Of a stretch of 52,337 nucleotides of DNA, positions 25,107-33,329 are shown piece after piece. Positions within the stretch are counted from its first letter, which is position 1; each line of letters starts with the position of its first letter. The DNA lies in IMG/VR virus record IMGVR_UViG_3300035199_000755, positions 1 to 52,337 of that record. One strand, given 5' to 3'. This DNA is from a virus. A program made the translations under genes and the position numbers. The notes under the pieces were generated by a model. The model was not told the DNA's origin. It did no database searches and was given only the letters and a program-made list of their open reading frames with translations.

Positions 25107-28100
25107 TCAGTCTATCATACGAATGTCCCATGTTCTTGTACTAAATCCGAAGTCTCCATTATCGACTTTGGCAATACATACCCTATTTGCACGTAGGTTT
25201 ATTTGGTGGGTATCTTTTAGACCCCAGCAAAACATACGCTTCTTTTCCCCATTCTCTCCAAGAATGCTTAATAATAAATACGGTTTATTTTTTCTTGTTC
25301 GTTTGACATGTATATCATCTATAATAAACCAATGTATGGGTAACTCTGGATTATATTTGTTAATCGGTGGTACTTCACGTTTATCTAGCTCCTGACGTAA
25401 TTTGGAAGACACTATCAGCGAAATATCTACATGCCCAACGAGCGTTTTAAGCATTTCAATTTTTTCTGACCTAGTCCAATCTTCTATTTCCCGCGTATCA
25501 GAAATTAAACAATGAAAATCATCAATCGTAAATTTCTTCTTTTTAAGAAGTAAGTTGTTTTCAACAACGATATGGTGCATATGCCTATACGATGAAAATA
25601 ATTTATCTTCGCCAACGACATCAAGCGAATTAAATGCTCCCACCTTGATAAGGTTCTCTAACGAGCGCTTATTGAACTTGCCATGTTTCCACGCCCCATC
25701 ATCGTTCCATAATAAATCGTGTATATTATTATAAGGTCTATTGTTCGTAATTTCTTCCACCGCGGATAATCCCACACCCTTGACCGTTAAAAAGGACGGC
25801 ATGAATTTTTTATCAGGCATAATTGTCCACTTGTCAGATGCATAATTTATATCGATATTTACTATGTCATACCCACGTGACTTAATTTCAGAAAGAGCTC
25901 TAGAACGCTTGCGAGGATCTTCAGCCTGGGTCTCCATGTAAGCACACAGCCATTCTGCCTCGTAATATGTCATTAACCATGCACAGTAGTATGAATCAAT
26001 TGCATATGATACAGCGTGGCTTTTATTAAATCCGTACCCACTAAAAAAGAGTATTTTTTCGTACAGGTCATCAGCCACCGCTGGATCGATACCATTTTTC
26101 TTAGCACCACTGACGAATTGTTGCTTAAGTTCACGAACCTGTTTTGCTTGAGCGTCTTTTTTACTTGCTGATCGCTTCATAATCAATCTACGAATCATAT
26201 CACAATCTTCCTGGGGAAAGCCTGCGACAACATTGCATAGCTCCATAACTTGCTCCTGAAAAATAATTGCGCCGAATGTAGGTTCAAGAACTTGCTTGAT
26301 TAGCGGGTGTTTATAGTCTATACTTTCAGGATTAGATTTTGATTTCATGTATATCTTATGAACATTTGCCGATAGTGGCCCTGGACGATAAATAGACGTT
26401 AGCGTTGCTATATCTATAATACTTCTCGGCTCAGATTGCATAAACAATTTTTGTGCTCCACGTTGGGTTGCCTGGAAAATGCCGCCCCATTTTCCCGAAT
26501 GGTAAATATTCTCATACACATTCTGATCGTTCATATCCATTACCTTTGGATCCATATGCTCATTGAACCAATTCTTAACATTATCAAAACTGGGATTTGG
26601 TGTACCTTCATGACGTTTAAGTATTAATTCGATGCAACGTTGAATTATTCGTAACGTTTCAAGACCGAGGAGGTCGAACTTGATCCAGCCAAATTCCTCG
26701 AGGTGCTTATAGTGTATTCCTTCTACCCAGGGGGTTTGTGCTTCACCTCTGGCAGTAATGACAGGCATTCGTTCTAAAACATTTTCGCTAATAATAACAC
26801 CACCAGCGTGGCGACCTAGTGCCTTATTCTGCTTGAAAAGTACGCTAATGGGTTCTGCTATATGGGGATATTTTTCAATAAAATCCTTAAACGACTTGCT
26901 ATATTTTATAGCATCATCATACAGAAGCGTAAATAGGTTTTTATCCATTCCCTTTTTAAAAGTTGCCGCCTTTACGTCATTTTCAACAGGCGACATGGCT
27001 GCATTCACTTCTTCGAACGGAATTCCGTAAAATCTAGCGATATCTTTTACAAGCGATTTTAATTTAAACGTATTATAGTTAGAGATTGGTAAAATATTTT
27101 GAGCTCCGAACTGTTCCCTAAGTAACTCTAACAATAAATCGCGGTCTGCAACATCAGTATCAATGTCGGGGGCACCCTGACGATGGGTGCTAAGAAACCG
27201 CTCGAACAACAACCCATATTCTATGGGATCAACGTTTGTTAAACCAAGAACATACGCGACCAGTGAACCAGCGGCAGAACCCCTACCAGGACCTATAAGC
27301 ATGCGTTTACGAGCAACATCAAGAATCGCTTTCATGGTAAGAAAATACTTTGAAAACTTCTTTTGCTTAATAACCTTAAGTTCGGTAATAAGTCTGTTAA
27401 CGTATTGTTTGTCAGTCAATCCGCACTTTCGTAATCCCTCTTTACACATTTGAACGAGCGCTTCATCATCTGTTTTACCCTTTGGAACAACATAACTGGG
27501 GAGCTTTACTGACTTGTCTGCAACTATGTTATCAATCTCATGATGAACAATATCGCTTGTTCTTTCTATCGCATCCAATACTATGTCGTTGTTGTAGAAA
27601 CTATATTCTTCAGTCGTTTCAAAATAAGATTCCCATGTTTGCTCAGCATTTTTTGGATACAGTTCGCATTTTAACTCGTCTCTGCTCTTGGGTAATTTAC
27701 TCGGATCAAACTCCTTATAATTTAACCAGCCTAGCTTTTTATACAACTCACGTTCTTTCCAGTGATCTGGGTGGGCATAGTGGGAATCGCATGTCACAAC
27801 AAGGTTATCATTCAAACCTTTATCATCTGCAAATTGAAGAATTGCTCTGTTTACTAGATGTTGCGCAGGTAATTTATTAAACTGCAATTCTAACTTAACA
27901 TTTTCATCACCTGCGACATCAGATAACGCATCGAACACATTACCGATACCCGTCTGAACCTTTGTCATAAGACTCGTATCGTTTAATAGGCTAGCATGAA
28001 GATTATCAAATTCTACCTGTTGTAAGTGTTTAAATACCTCGTATGCCATTGGACCACCGAGGCATGCAGTTGATATAAGAAGATGACCGCCTTTGGCGGC

Positions 28101-28706
28101 TTCCTTTAACATTTTATAATCCACCCTAGGAAATCTATAGTATCCCTCTAGATACCCACGAGAAACGAGATGAAAAAGTCTCTGTAGACCCACGGACGTC
28201 TTTGGTAAAACAACGAGGTGGTGGCGTCTTTTCACTGGATCATAAAATTTTCCGCTCTTTGTTTCTTCTTCGTTCTCAACAGTTAAAGATGATCCATCAC
28301 CGATTTCTATGTTCGTTGTTTCGTCATTGCCGTCGACTATCGCCGTCAGTGGCGTTACGATTTGCTCACGTTGATCCAACAGTGTTTTAATAGCCTCAGG
28401 GTCGCCCTTCTTTCTTGCCTTGTTCAATTCATAGTCAACACGCCACATATCCAAATCAGGATGAACGTACATTTCGCAACCCGGAACGAACTTAAACGGT
28501 ACTCCCGCTTTATTCATTTTTTCAGCGTGAAGATAGGCATGGGCAAAACTATTCATATGGCCATGGTTTGTTAGGCACCAGGCATCCATTCCGTTTTCTT
28601 TAACAAAATCAATATGTTCTTGTGGATAGCCGAGGCCATCAAATGTTGAAAATCCATCATGGCTATGGAGGGAAGTGAATCTGTTTGGTTTATTTTTATT
28701 CCGCAT
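25107..28706 (-). CDS. dnaE: Family C DNA polymerase (PolIII alpha / DnaE-like)
   Basis: 1199 residues. The N-terminal PHP domain has HSHDGFSTFDG (14-24), LTNHGHM (45-51) and CDSHYAH (306-312), with an extra insert near 100-160. The polymerase core has GPGRGSAAGSLVAY (472-485), the catalytic PDIDTD (513-518) and KFDLLGL with a third Asp at 678. GFNKSHAVSYA is the fingers/HhH region motif. After the HhH part (VKGVGLSAVEEI) an OB-like fold lies at about 1120-1180. All core residues are present, so it should be active. Family C replicases are uncommon in phages. This is a good candidate for the phage replicase. The start is ATG beside a palindromic operator-like site. Confidence 0.93.
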   Translation of the reverse strand: MRNKNKPNRFTSLHSHDGFSTFDGLGYPQEHIDFVKENGMDAWCLTNHGHMNSFAHAYLHAEKMNKAGVPFKFVPGCEMYVHPDLDMWRVDYELNKARKKGDPEAIKTLLDQREQIVTPLTAIVDGNDETTNIEIGDGSSLTVENEEETKSGKFYDPVKRRHHLVVLPKTSVGLQRLFHLVSRGYLEGYYRFPRVDYKMLKEAAKGGHLLISTACLGGPMAYEVFKHLQQVEFDNLHASLLNDTSLMTKVQTGIGNVFDALSDVAGDENVKLELQFNKLPAQHLVNRAILQFADDKGLNDNLVVTCDSHYAHPDHWKERELYKKLGWLNYKEFDPSKLPKSRDELKCELYPKNAEQTWESYFETTEEYSFYNNDIVLDAIERTSDIVHHEIDNIVADKSVKLPSYVVPKGKTDDEALVQMCKEGLRKCGLTDKQYVNRLITELKVIKQKKFSKYFLTMKAILDVARKRMLIGPGRGSAAGSLVAYVLGLTNVDPIEYGLLFERFLSTHRQGAPDIDTDVADRDLLLELLREQFGAQNILPISNYNTFKLKSLVKDIARFYGIPFEEVNAAMSPVENDVKAATFKKGMDKNLFTLLYDDAIKYSKSFKDFIEKYPHIAEPISVLFKQNKALGRHAGGVIISENVLERMPVITARGEAQTPWVEGIHYKHLEEFGWIKFDLLGLETLRIIQRCIELILKRHEGTPNPSFDNVKNWFNEHMDPKVMDMNDQNVYENIYHSGKWGGIFQATQRGAQKLFMQSEPRSIIDIATLTSIYRPGPLSANVHKIYMKSKSNPESIDYKHPLIKQVLEPTFGAIIFQEQVMELCNVVAGFPQEDCDMIRRLIMKRSASKKDAQAKQVRELKQQFVSGAKKNGIDPAVADDLYEKILFFSGYGFNKSHAVSYAIDSYYCAWLMTYYEAEWLCAYMETQAEDPRKRSRALSEIKSRGYDIVNIDINYASDKWTIMPDKKFMPSFLTVKGVGLSAVEEITNNRPYNNIHDLLWNDDGAWKHGKFNKRSLENLIKVGAFNSLDVVGEDKLFSSYRHMHHIVVENNLLLKKKKFTIDDFHCLISDTREIEDWTRSEKIEMLKTLVGHVDISLIVSSKLRQELDKREVPPINKYNPELPIHWFIIDDIHVKRTRKNKPYLLLSILGENGEKKRMFCWGLKDTHQINLRANRVCIAKVDNGDFGFSTRTWDIRMID

Positions 28707-28718
28707 AACTATATTATC

Positions 28719-28731
28719 TCACATTATGTGA
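28719..28731. promoter_or_regulatory. 13-base palindrome between divergent genes (possible operator)
   Basis: TCACATTATGTGA is a perfect inverted repeat with 6-base arms around one central base. It lies in the 82-base gap between the minus-strand polymerase gene and the only plus-strand gene. A TATAAT at 28751-28756 could serve the plus-strand gene, but no good -35 element is spaced to it. On the minus strand a GATAAT lies just below the palindrome. A dimeric regulator could control both directions; this is inference. Confidence 0.35.
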
Positions 28732-28788
28732 ATTTTTTCATAAAATAATCTATAATAGTATAGAAACCAGCGAAATACTTAATTTATA

Positions 28789-30282
28789 ATGAAACATGAA
28801 TTAATTCGAAAATTTATTAGATCACATATACACCGGATGAATGAAGGAAAAGCGGCGGCAGTGACCCTGCTTCCGCAGTTCGATGATCCAAACCTTACAT
28901 ACGCACCCTTCACCAGGGATATAATCGATAAATTTCTACCCAGAACATACGATAAATTTCCAGGTAGTGGAGACAATACGGTGGTTGGTCGCTTATTATA
29001 TTCTCTTGCAAAAGCTGGATTAGTTAACTCAGAAAGACCACCCAAATTTCAATTTGGTTCAAGTAGACTGGCAGCATATTCAAAATATGCGTCAGAAAAA
29101 CTCCTATTTCCGGGAGAAGATCCAGAAATAGCTAGCGCAGCAAAGTCCATGAAGCAAAAATTTGGAGATCTTGATATTGATGTACAGTTTGCACAAGGAA
29201 TAAAGACAAAAGATATAGCCAGCTTTATTACACAAAAATTTCCGTTTATAAAAGCATTACCGAAAGCAGAAGCGCATCTTGCCGTTCGATATGGTAACCA
29301 CGTATACCAAGTAGACCTAATAAACGTCCAAAAAGAGCATGAGTCAACGGAGCTTGTTTTTCAGTTTAGTTCGTTTAAAGACCTCGCAAGCGAAGTTAAA
29401 GGAGCGTTTCAAACGGAGCTGTTAAAAGCTGTAGCTGCTATGAGAGATTCAAACGTTGAATTACAAGAGATGGATAAATTTTCGATAGATAATCCTGCCC
29501 ATGAATTTTCAATACAATACAAGAAATTCATTGATTGTGGATATATACCCTCGAACCTAAGATATAAGGTGGCAAAGCTAGCTAAGGGAATTCAACTGGT
29601 TGTTGATTTTAAAAACCCTTCTTTCAAACGAGGGAAATCACTCGCATGTCCCCTAACAAATGTACTATCTTATGACGATCTTGATCAAATTGCAAAATTT
29701 CTGCTAGATGATGATTCTGTAACAGGCGCGATAATTTTATCAGCCGTCGATTTAGCAAAATATGTCGGTGATAACTTCTCACCGTCAAAAAAACAAATAA
29801 TTGCAACAATCATACAGGACAATAGAGCGATAAATAGACTGGACGAAGAAGATCGAAAAAAAGGACTTAACATAATTTTACAGCTTTTAAAATTAAACAG
29901 TGGTATATCTGAACAGCATTGGATGCAATTTATGTTGCCTCGTACAACTACAAGTTTCTTTAAAGATAAAAAACTTGCATATAAACAACAAAAATTAAAT
30001 GACAATAAAACGCTTACAAAGATATTACGTAAACTTCAAATAAAAGACAGTTTATCAGAAAAAGAAAAATCGATAATAAATTCGACCTTAGAAGAAGTTG
30101 GTAGTGGAGATCCCATATTTGCAATACAACAAAAAATCTTTATGAATCAGCAGGCGGCGCGAGCCATTAGAGATACGGATTTCGATTTTCTCAATAACCG
30201 TTCTTCAACCTATCTAAATTCACGCGATTTTTCTTACAGTATGCCTGGTAAAGCTCGTCGGAAGTTACCCCGCACAGAATAA
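28789..30282 (+). CDS. Nucleotidyltransferase-like protein, only plus-strand gene
   Basis: 497 residues. FGSSRL at 89-94 followed by GDLDIDVQF (126-134) and VYQVDLINV (172-180) gives the G-S, D-x-D and third Asp pattern of the DNA polymerase beta-type nucleotidyltransferase fold. The gap between GS and DxD is longer than usual. The first 20 residues (MKHELIRKFIRSHIHRMNEG) are a basic amphipathic helix similar to other protein ends in the window. The C-terminal half is helical and Lys-rich. The start has no clear ribosome binding site. The end overlaps the convergent dUTPase-family gene by 92 bases. The substrate is unknown; proteins, tRNA or small molecules are all possible. Confidence 0.6.
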   Translation: MKHELIRKFIRSHIHRMNEGKAAAVTLLPQFDDPNLTYAPFTRDIIDKFLPRTYDKFPGSGDNTVVGRLLYSLAKAGLVNSERPPKFQFGSSRLAAYSKYASEKLLFPGEDPEIASAAKSMKQKFGDLDIDVQFAQGIKTKDIASFITQKFPFIKALPKAEAHLAVRYGNHVYQVDLINVQKEHESTELVFQFSSFKDLASEVKGAFQTELLKAVAAMRDSNVELQEMDKFSIDNPAHEFSIQYKKFIDCGYIPSNLRYKVAKLAKGIQLVVDFKNPSFKRGKSLACPLTNVLSYDDLDQIAKFLLDDDSVTGAIILSAVDLAKYVGDNFSPSKKQIIATIIQDNRAINRLDEEDRKKGLNIILQLLKLNSGISEQHWMQFMLPRTTTSFFKDKKLAYKQQKLNDNKTLTKILRKLQIKDSLSEKEKSIINSTLEEVGSGDPIFAIQQKIFMNQQAARAIRDTDFDFLNNRSSTYLNSRDFSYSMPGKARRKLPRTE

Positions 30283-30589
30283 GTAACTCCAGCGTATAAT
30301 GCAGGGACTCAACAAGCTCTTCTAAAAATTCGCTTCGATCGAATTCTTTGTTTTCGGTCTTACGATGCTTTTTCCAGTTTTTCAAATGAGCAAGTGCCTC
30401 GAACATTTCTTCTACAGAACGCAAGGTAATATCACGACAAAACCTTTGATCGTATTTATCAGTTAAATCAACTGGCCAAGACGGTAGATCGTCTGATTTT
30501 GTTCTCTTATACTCTTGCATTAATTTTTCCTGAAGGTTAAACATGCTTTCAAGTCGATTAGATAACAATTTTTTCTTCTCCTCGCCCAT
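30191..30589 (-). CDS. All-alpha NTP pyrophosphatase, dimeric dUTPase/dCTPase family
   Basis: 132 residues. SVEEMFEALAHLKNWKKH (68-85) gives the ExxE helix, LEELVESLHYTLELL the second metal-binding helix, and YCKKNRVNLDRLKNGY the Lys/Asn/Arg/Tyr C-terminal motif of dimeric dUTPases. The superfamily includes the T4 gp56 dCTPase/dUTPase. The usual Asp in EELVD is Glu here. It would hydrolyse dUTP, or possibly dCTP, to the monophosphate and so feed dCMP/dUMP to the deaminase and hydroxymethylase-type enzymes. It overlaps the upstream small gene by 32 bases. An internal ATG at 30544 is an alternative start. Confidence 0.75.
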   Translation of the reverse strand: MGEEKKKLLSNRLESMFNLQEKLMQEYKRTKSDDLPSWPVDLTDKYDQRFCRDITLRSVEEMFEALAHLKNWKKHRKTENKEFDRSEFLEELVESLHYTLELLILCGVTSDELYQAYCKKNRVNLDRLKNGY

Positions 30590-30782
30590 CGCGTCTTCTA
30601 TTTACGAACTCAAGAAGCGCGTCATTTAATGCGTGACTAAATGAAACATCATCCCACTCAGACCAGCCCATCTTTTCCATATAGTATTCCTGAAACTCTG
30701 GGGGGATTTCGATGTCTGCGTCAAAAAATCCGTCTTCGGTTTCACGGACGTTGGTTATCTTTATGCCCGAACCAGGTAACAT
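30558..30782 (-). CDS. Hypothetical small acidic protein
   Basis: 74 residues, ATG start sharing one base with the stop of the upstream gene. It is Asp/Glu-rich with the segment ADIEIPPEFQEYYMEKMGW and an HALNDALLEFVNRR helix. I do not recognise it. Its overlaps on both sides place it in a translationally coupled trio with the dUTPase-family gene. A regulatory or accessory role in nucleotide metabolism is possible only by association. Confidence 0.55.
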   Translation of the reverse strand: MLPGSGIKITNVRETEDGFFDADIEIPPEFQEYYMEKMGWSEWDDVSFSHALNDALLEFVNRRRDGRGEEKIVI

Positions 30783-31018
30783 TATACCTCCGAAGATTGT
30801 TTGGGCGCAACGGTTTCAATAAAGGATTGCATCTTATCTAACCGTGAAGTGGCTGCCTCAAGATATTCGTCAGTTAAATCCAGTTGACCCGCTTCATTTA
30901 CTGTCACCTCTAACTGTCTAAGGTTATCAACAACGTCAGTGCCTGTCAACAATCCAATCTGAACAAGTTTCGCTATTTCAGATATAACATTATCGTGTAA
31001 ATTATAAGTCGTTTTCAT
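30782..31018 (-). CDS. Hypothetical small helical protein
   Basis: Start placed at the ATG at 31016-31018 (MKTTYNLHDNVIS) because of a strong AAAGGAGAAA ribosome binding site just upstream; a longer version lacks one. 78 residues, predicted helical, acidic in the second half (GQLDLTDEYLEAATSRLDKM). No domain recognised. It is the first gene downstream of a sigma-70-like promoter and leads into the dUTPase-family gene. Confidence 0.6.
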   Translation of the reverse strand: MKTTYNLHDNVISEIAKLVQIGLLTGTDVVDNLRQLEVTVNEAGQLDLTDEYLEAATSRLDKMQSFIETVAPKQSSEV

Positions 31019-31038
31019 TATTTCTCCTTTGTAATGAT

Positions 31039-31066
31039 AATATAGCGATTTTCCTAAATGTGTAAA
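31039..31066 (-). promoter_or_regulatory. Sigma-70-like promoter for the 30.2-31.0 kb genes
   Basis: On the minus strand TTTACA (31061-31066), a 16-base spacer and TATATT (31039-31044) each differ from the consensus hexamers by one base. A start about 6-7 bases beyond the -10 would give a short leader of roughly 15 bases containing the AAAGGAG site. This supports transcription of the small-gene and dUTPase-family block by host RNA polymerase. Confidence 0.4.
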
Positions 31067-31107
31067 ACTATAATAAAAATACAAACAAAACTAATAATTG
31101 TTAACGA

Positions 31108-31599
31108 TTAATGGGAACGGTTAAGCATGACGGGTTGGATAACATTTTTTGAATTATAAAACCTCTGCGACTTTAAAAAAGATAACCTTTCAAAGTCTTG
31201 GCGAATTTTATACAGGTGATTTGATTCCTCTTTTCCGAGTACATGTTCCATGCATGTCCTTGTGTCTTGTATCTCACATTGCATTTTAATAAGTGCAAGG
31301 TTATGAGAGAAGAACAAAAAATTAGAAACCTTATCCCTCTGTAGTCTATTGCAATCTTTATTAAAAAGTTGCATTGATGGTCCGGCTGGTGTAGTGCAAT
31401 CAACCATGTACAGGGCACCCGCATTATTATCTCCTAGGTTACCAAAAACATACGAAAATGCAAGCATTTCATACGGATCGGTTCCTATTGTTCGCGATAT
31501 AGATTGAATAAATTCAATATTTTCCCTCTGCACTTTTGTCAAATTAGAAGGAACTAGTACATGCATTGCGGCCATAATAAAAACTGTTTTTAGTACCAT
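31108..31599 (-). CDS. Hypothetical exported protein
   Basis: 163 residues, AAGAGG before ATG. The N-terminus (MVLKTVFIMAAMHVLV) looks like a short signal peptide, giving a periplasmic product of about 145 residues with four Cys in the middle (VDCTT, KDCNR, MQCEI, RTCMEH), suitable for disulfides. EMLAFSYVFGN and NHLYKIRQDFERL are helical. It follows DnaJ and lies near two cell-wall enzymes. It could be a lysis accessory or an anti-host envelope protein. No family recognised. Confidence 0.55.
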   Translation of the reverse strand: MVLKTVFIMAAMHVLVPSNLTKVQRENIEFIQSISRTIGTDPYEMLAFSYVFGNLGDNNAGALYMVDCTTPAGPSMQLFNKDCNRLQRDKVSNFLFFSHNLALIKMQCEIQDTRTCMEHVLGKEESNHLYKIRQDFERLSFLKSQRFYNSKNVIQPVMLNRSH

Positions 31600-31659
31600 G
31601 TATTAACCTCTTAATACCATTATAATTAAGTATTATATATAGCTTTTAAATTCTAATGA

Positions 31660-32640
31660 TTAACATTTAATTGAAGCTGTAAGTTGTTTTAGTAATGTAC
31701 GTTGCTCAGCAGTTAAGTTTTTTGGTATCGTTGGCTTAATAACAACGCAATGATTTCCTTTACGGCTATCTTGTCCAGCGTTGATTCCATGCGATTTAAT
31801 TTTAAGAATATCTTCTGGTTGGGTACCCGCAGGAACGTCAACGATAACAGCACCATGAATTGTATCAACAGATATATTTCCACCGAGTATTAGTGTAAAA
31901 ACAGAACATTCACATTGCGATACTATATCTAAACCTTCTCGTTTAAATCTCTTAGAACCAGCTACGCTCAACAATATAATCAAATCACCGAGTTCACCAT
32001 GGCTTATTTTTAATTTTGTACCATGCTCAACCCCAGGTGGTATCTTGATGCCAAAGGGAATATTGCGAGAGCTTTCACCAGAACCTCGACATAGGTCACA
32101 TCGTCTCTTAACGAATTTACCGTTACCGGAACATGTAGGACAGACTAAAGTTACGGATAAAAACCCCTGGTCGTGCTGTACTTTACCGGATCCACTACAT
32201 ACGGTACAATAATCAAATCCAGCATTGGGATCTGCACCGGTGCCAGAGCAGCCTCTACACGGATTAGACAGGCTTACAACCAGGTCCTTATCGCACCCAT
32301 GAACAGACTCTAAAAAACTTAGCTGCACCCTAAGTTGATGACCACGAGATTGACGGCGATGATTACCACCAAAAAATGTATCAAAAATAGAACCAAAATT
32401 ATCAAACACAGAATCGAAACCCATAGATGACATTGCGGGATTATCATAGTGCTTTCGCTTGTCGGCGTCACCGAGCGTTTCATATGCCTCTGATATCCGT
32501 TTAAATTTCTCCTCTGAGGTAGGATTATCTTTGTTTTTATCTGGGTGGTATTTTTTTGCTAAATTTCTGTATGCCTTCTTTATGTCTGCTTGAGAGGCGT
32601 CTTTACTAACACCAAGAACCCTGTAATAATCTATGCTCAT
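31660..32640 (-). CDS. dnaJ: DnaJ (Hsp40) co-chaperone, full type I
   Basis: Start placed at the ATG at 32638-32640 ([11 protein letters not shown]) with GGAG four bases upstream; an earlier ATG is less likely. 326 residues. The J domain has HPD at 32-34. A short Gly/Phe region ([17 protein letters not shown]) follows, then four CxxCxGxG zinc motifs (Cys128, 145, 167 and 181 onward), then the C-terminal substrate-binding domains ([29 protein letters not shown]). It stimulates DnaK ATPase and delivers clients. It is encoded two genes after DnaK. All parts are intact. Confidence 0.95.
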   Translation of the reverse strand: MSIDYYRVLGVSKDASQADIKKAYRNLAKKYHPDKNKDNPTSEEKFKRISEAYETLGDADKRKHYDNPAMSSMGFDSVFDNFGSIFDTFFGGNHRRQSRGHQLRVQLSFLESVHGCDKDLVVSLSNPCRGCSGTGADPNAGFDYCTVCSGSGKVQHDQGFLSVTLVCPTCSGNGKFVKRRCDLCRGSGESSRNIPFGIKIPPGVEHGTKLKISHGELGDLIILLSVAGSKRFKREGLDIVSQCECSVFTLILGGNISVDTIHGAVIVDVPAGTQPEDILKIKSHGINAGQDSRKGNHCVVIKPTIPKNLTAEQRTLLKQLTASIKC

Positions 32641-32699
32641 GCTGCTCCGTTGCACATTCTATAAAATAATAAAAATAAATAGATTGTGAGTAAATGTAT

Positions 32700-33284
32700 T
32701 TAACAACCACACCCCGTATGCTCAGCCATTCGTTGCCATCGCCGCAATAATCTATAGTGACGAGGAAGTTCTCTACAACGTCCACCCCTGCGAGGCGCCC
32801 TTATAGCATGTACCCAGGCAGCAACGAATTGTCTAACAGCGGTTCGGTGATGGCAGCGTTGTCGTACTCGAGGAAGTTGTTTGATAATATGCGCAAACCA
32901 GACTCGAGCAGATGCCCTGTGGTCTGTTCTTAATATACCATAACCACGTCTCGAATTTGACCACCACGGCCATAACTGTAATATCCCGATGGCTCGGGGG
33001 TAACGATGGCCGCGGACTGTTTTAAAATCACCTCGAGCCATCGGATTAAACCCACTCTCAGAACAGGCTGCGGCCAGAATCATACCTCTCAGTTTTTCTG
33101 GAATATTATATCGTGTAAAATATTCATCTTCAACTGCTATTAAATCATTCACAACCGTCATATTAATATCTTCATAGCGTTTGTTTGGGCAATTATTAAC
33201 TGCTACATTGACTATATCATCATACACGTATGACGGTGGAGATACAGATATTAACGTGGCGACCAAGGTAATGATGGCTTCCAT
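32700..33284 (-). CDS. Lytic transglycosylase (SLT-like)
   Basis: 194 residues. A hydrophobic N-terminus (MEAIITLVATLISVS) suggests export. LRGMILAAACSESGFNP places the catalytic Glu at residue 76 in the SLT motif, and RAIGILQLWPWW (97-108) is the second conserved motif. The C-terminal part is very Arg/His-rich and ends in CGC. The enzyme should cleave the MurNAc-GlcNAc bond of peptidoglycan, either at lysis or during DNA entry. It lies between DnaK and DnaJ, an odd place for a lysis gene. Together with the M15 peptidase it gives two wall-cutting activities. Confidence 0.82.
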   Translation of the reverse strand: MEAIITLVATLISVSPPSYVYDDIVNVAVNNCPNKRYEDINMTVVNDLIAVEDEYFTRYNIPEKLRGMILAAACSESGFNPMARGDFKTVRGHRYPRAIGILQLWPWWSNSRRGYGILRTDHRASARVWFAHIIKQLPRVRQRCHHRTAVRQFVAAWVHAIRAPRRGGRCRELPRHYRLLRRWQRMAEHTGCGC

Positions 33285-33329
33285 AATTCTTCCTTTCTAT
33301 ACAATGATTACAAAAATGCTACTGTGATA

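Noticed and set aside
30782-31084. Longer version of the small gene starting MYFYYSFTH
   Set aside because: It has no ribosome binding site and its added residues cover the promoter-like element; the internal ATG has a strong AAAGGAG site.
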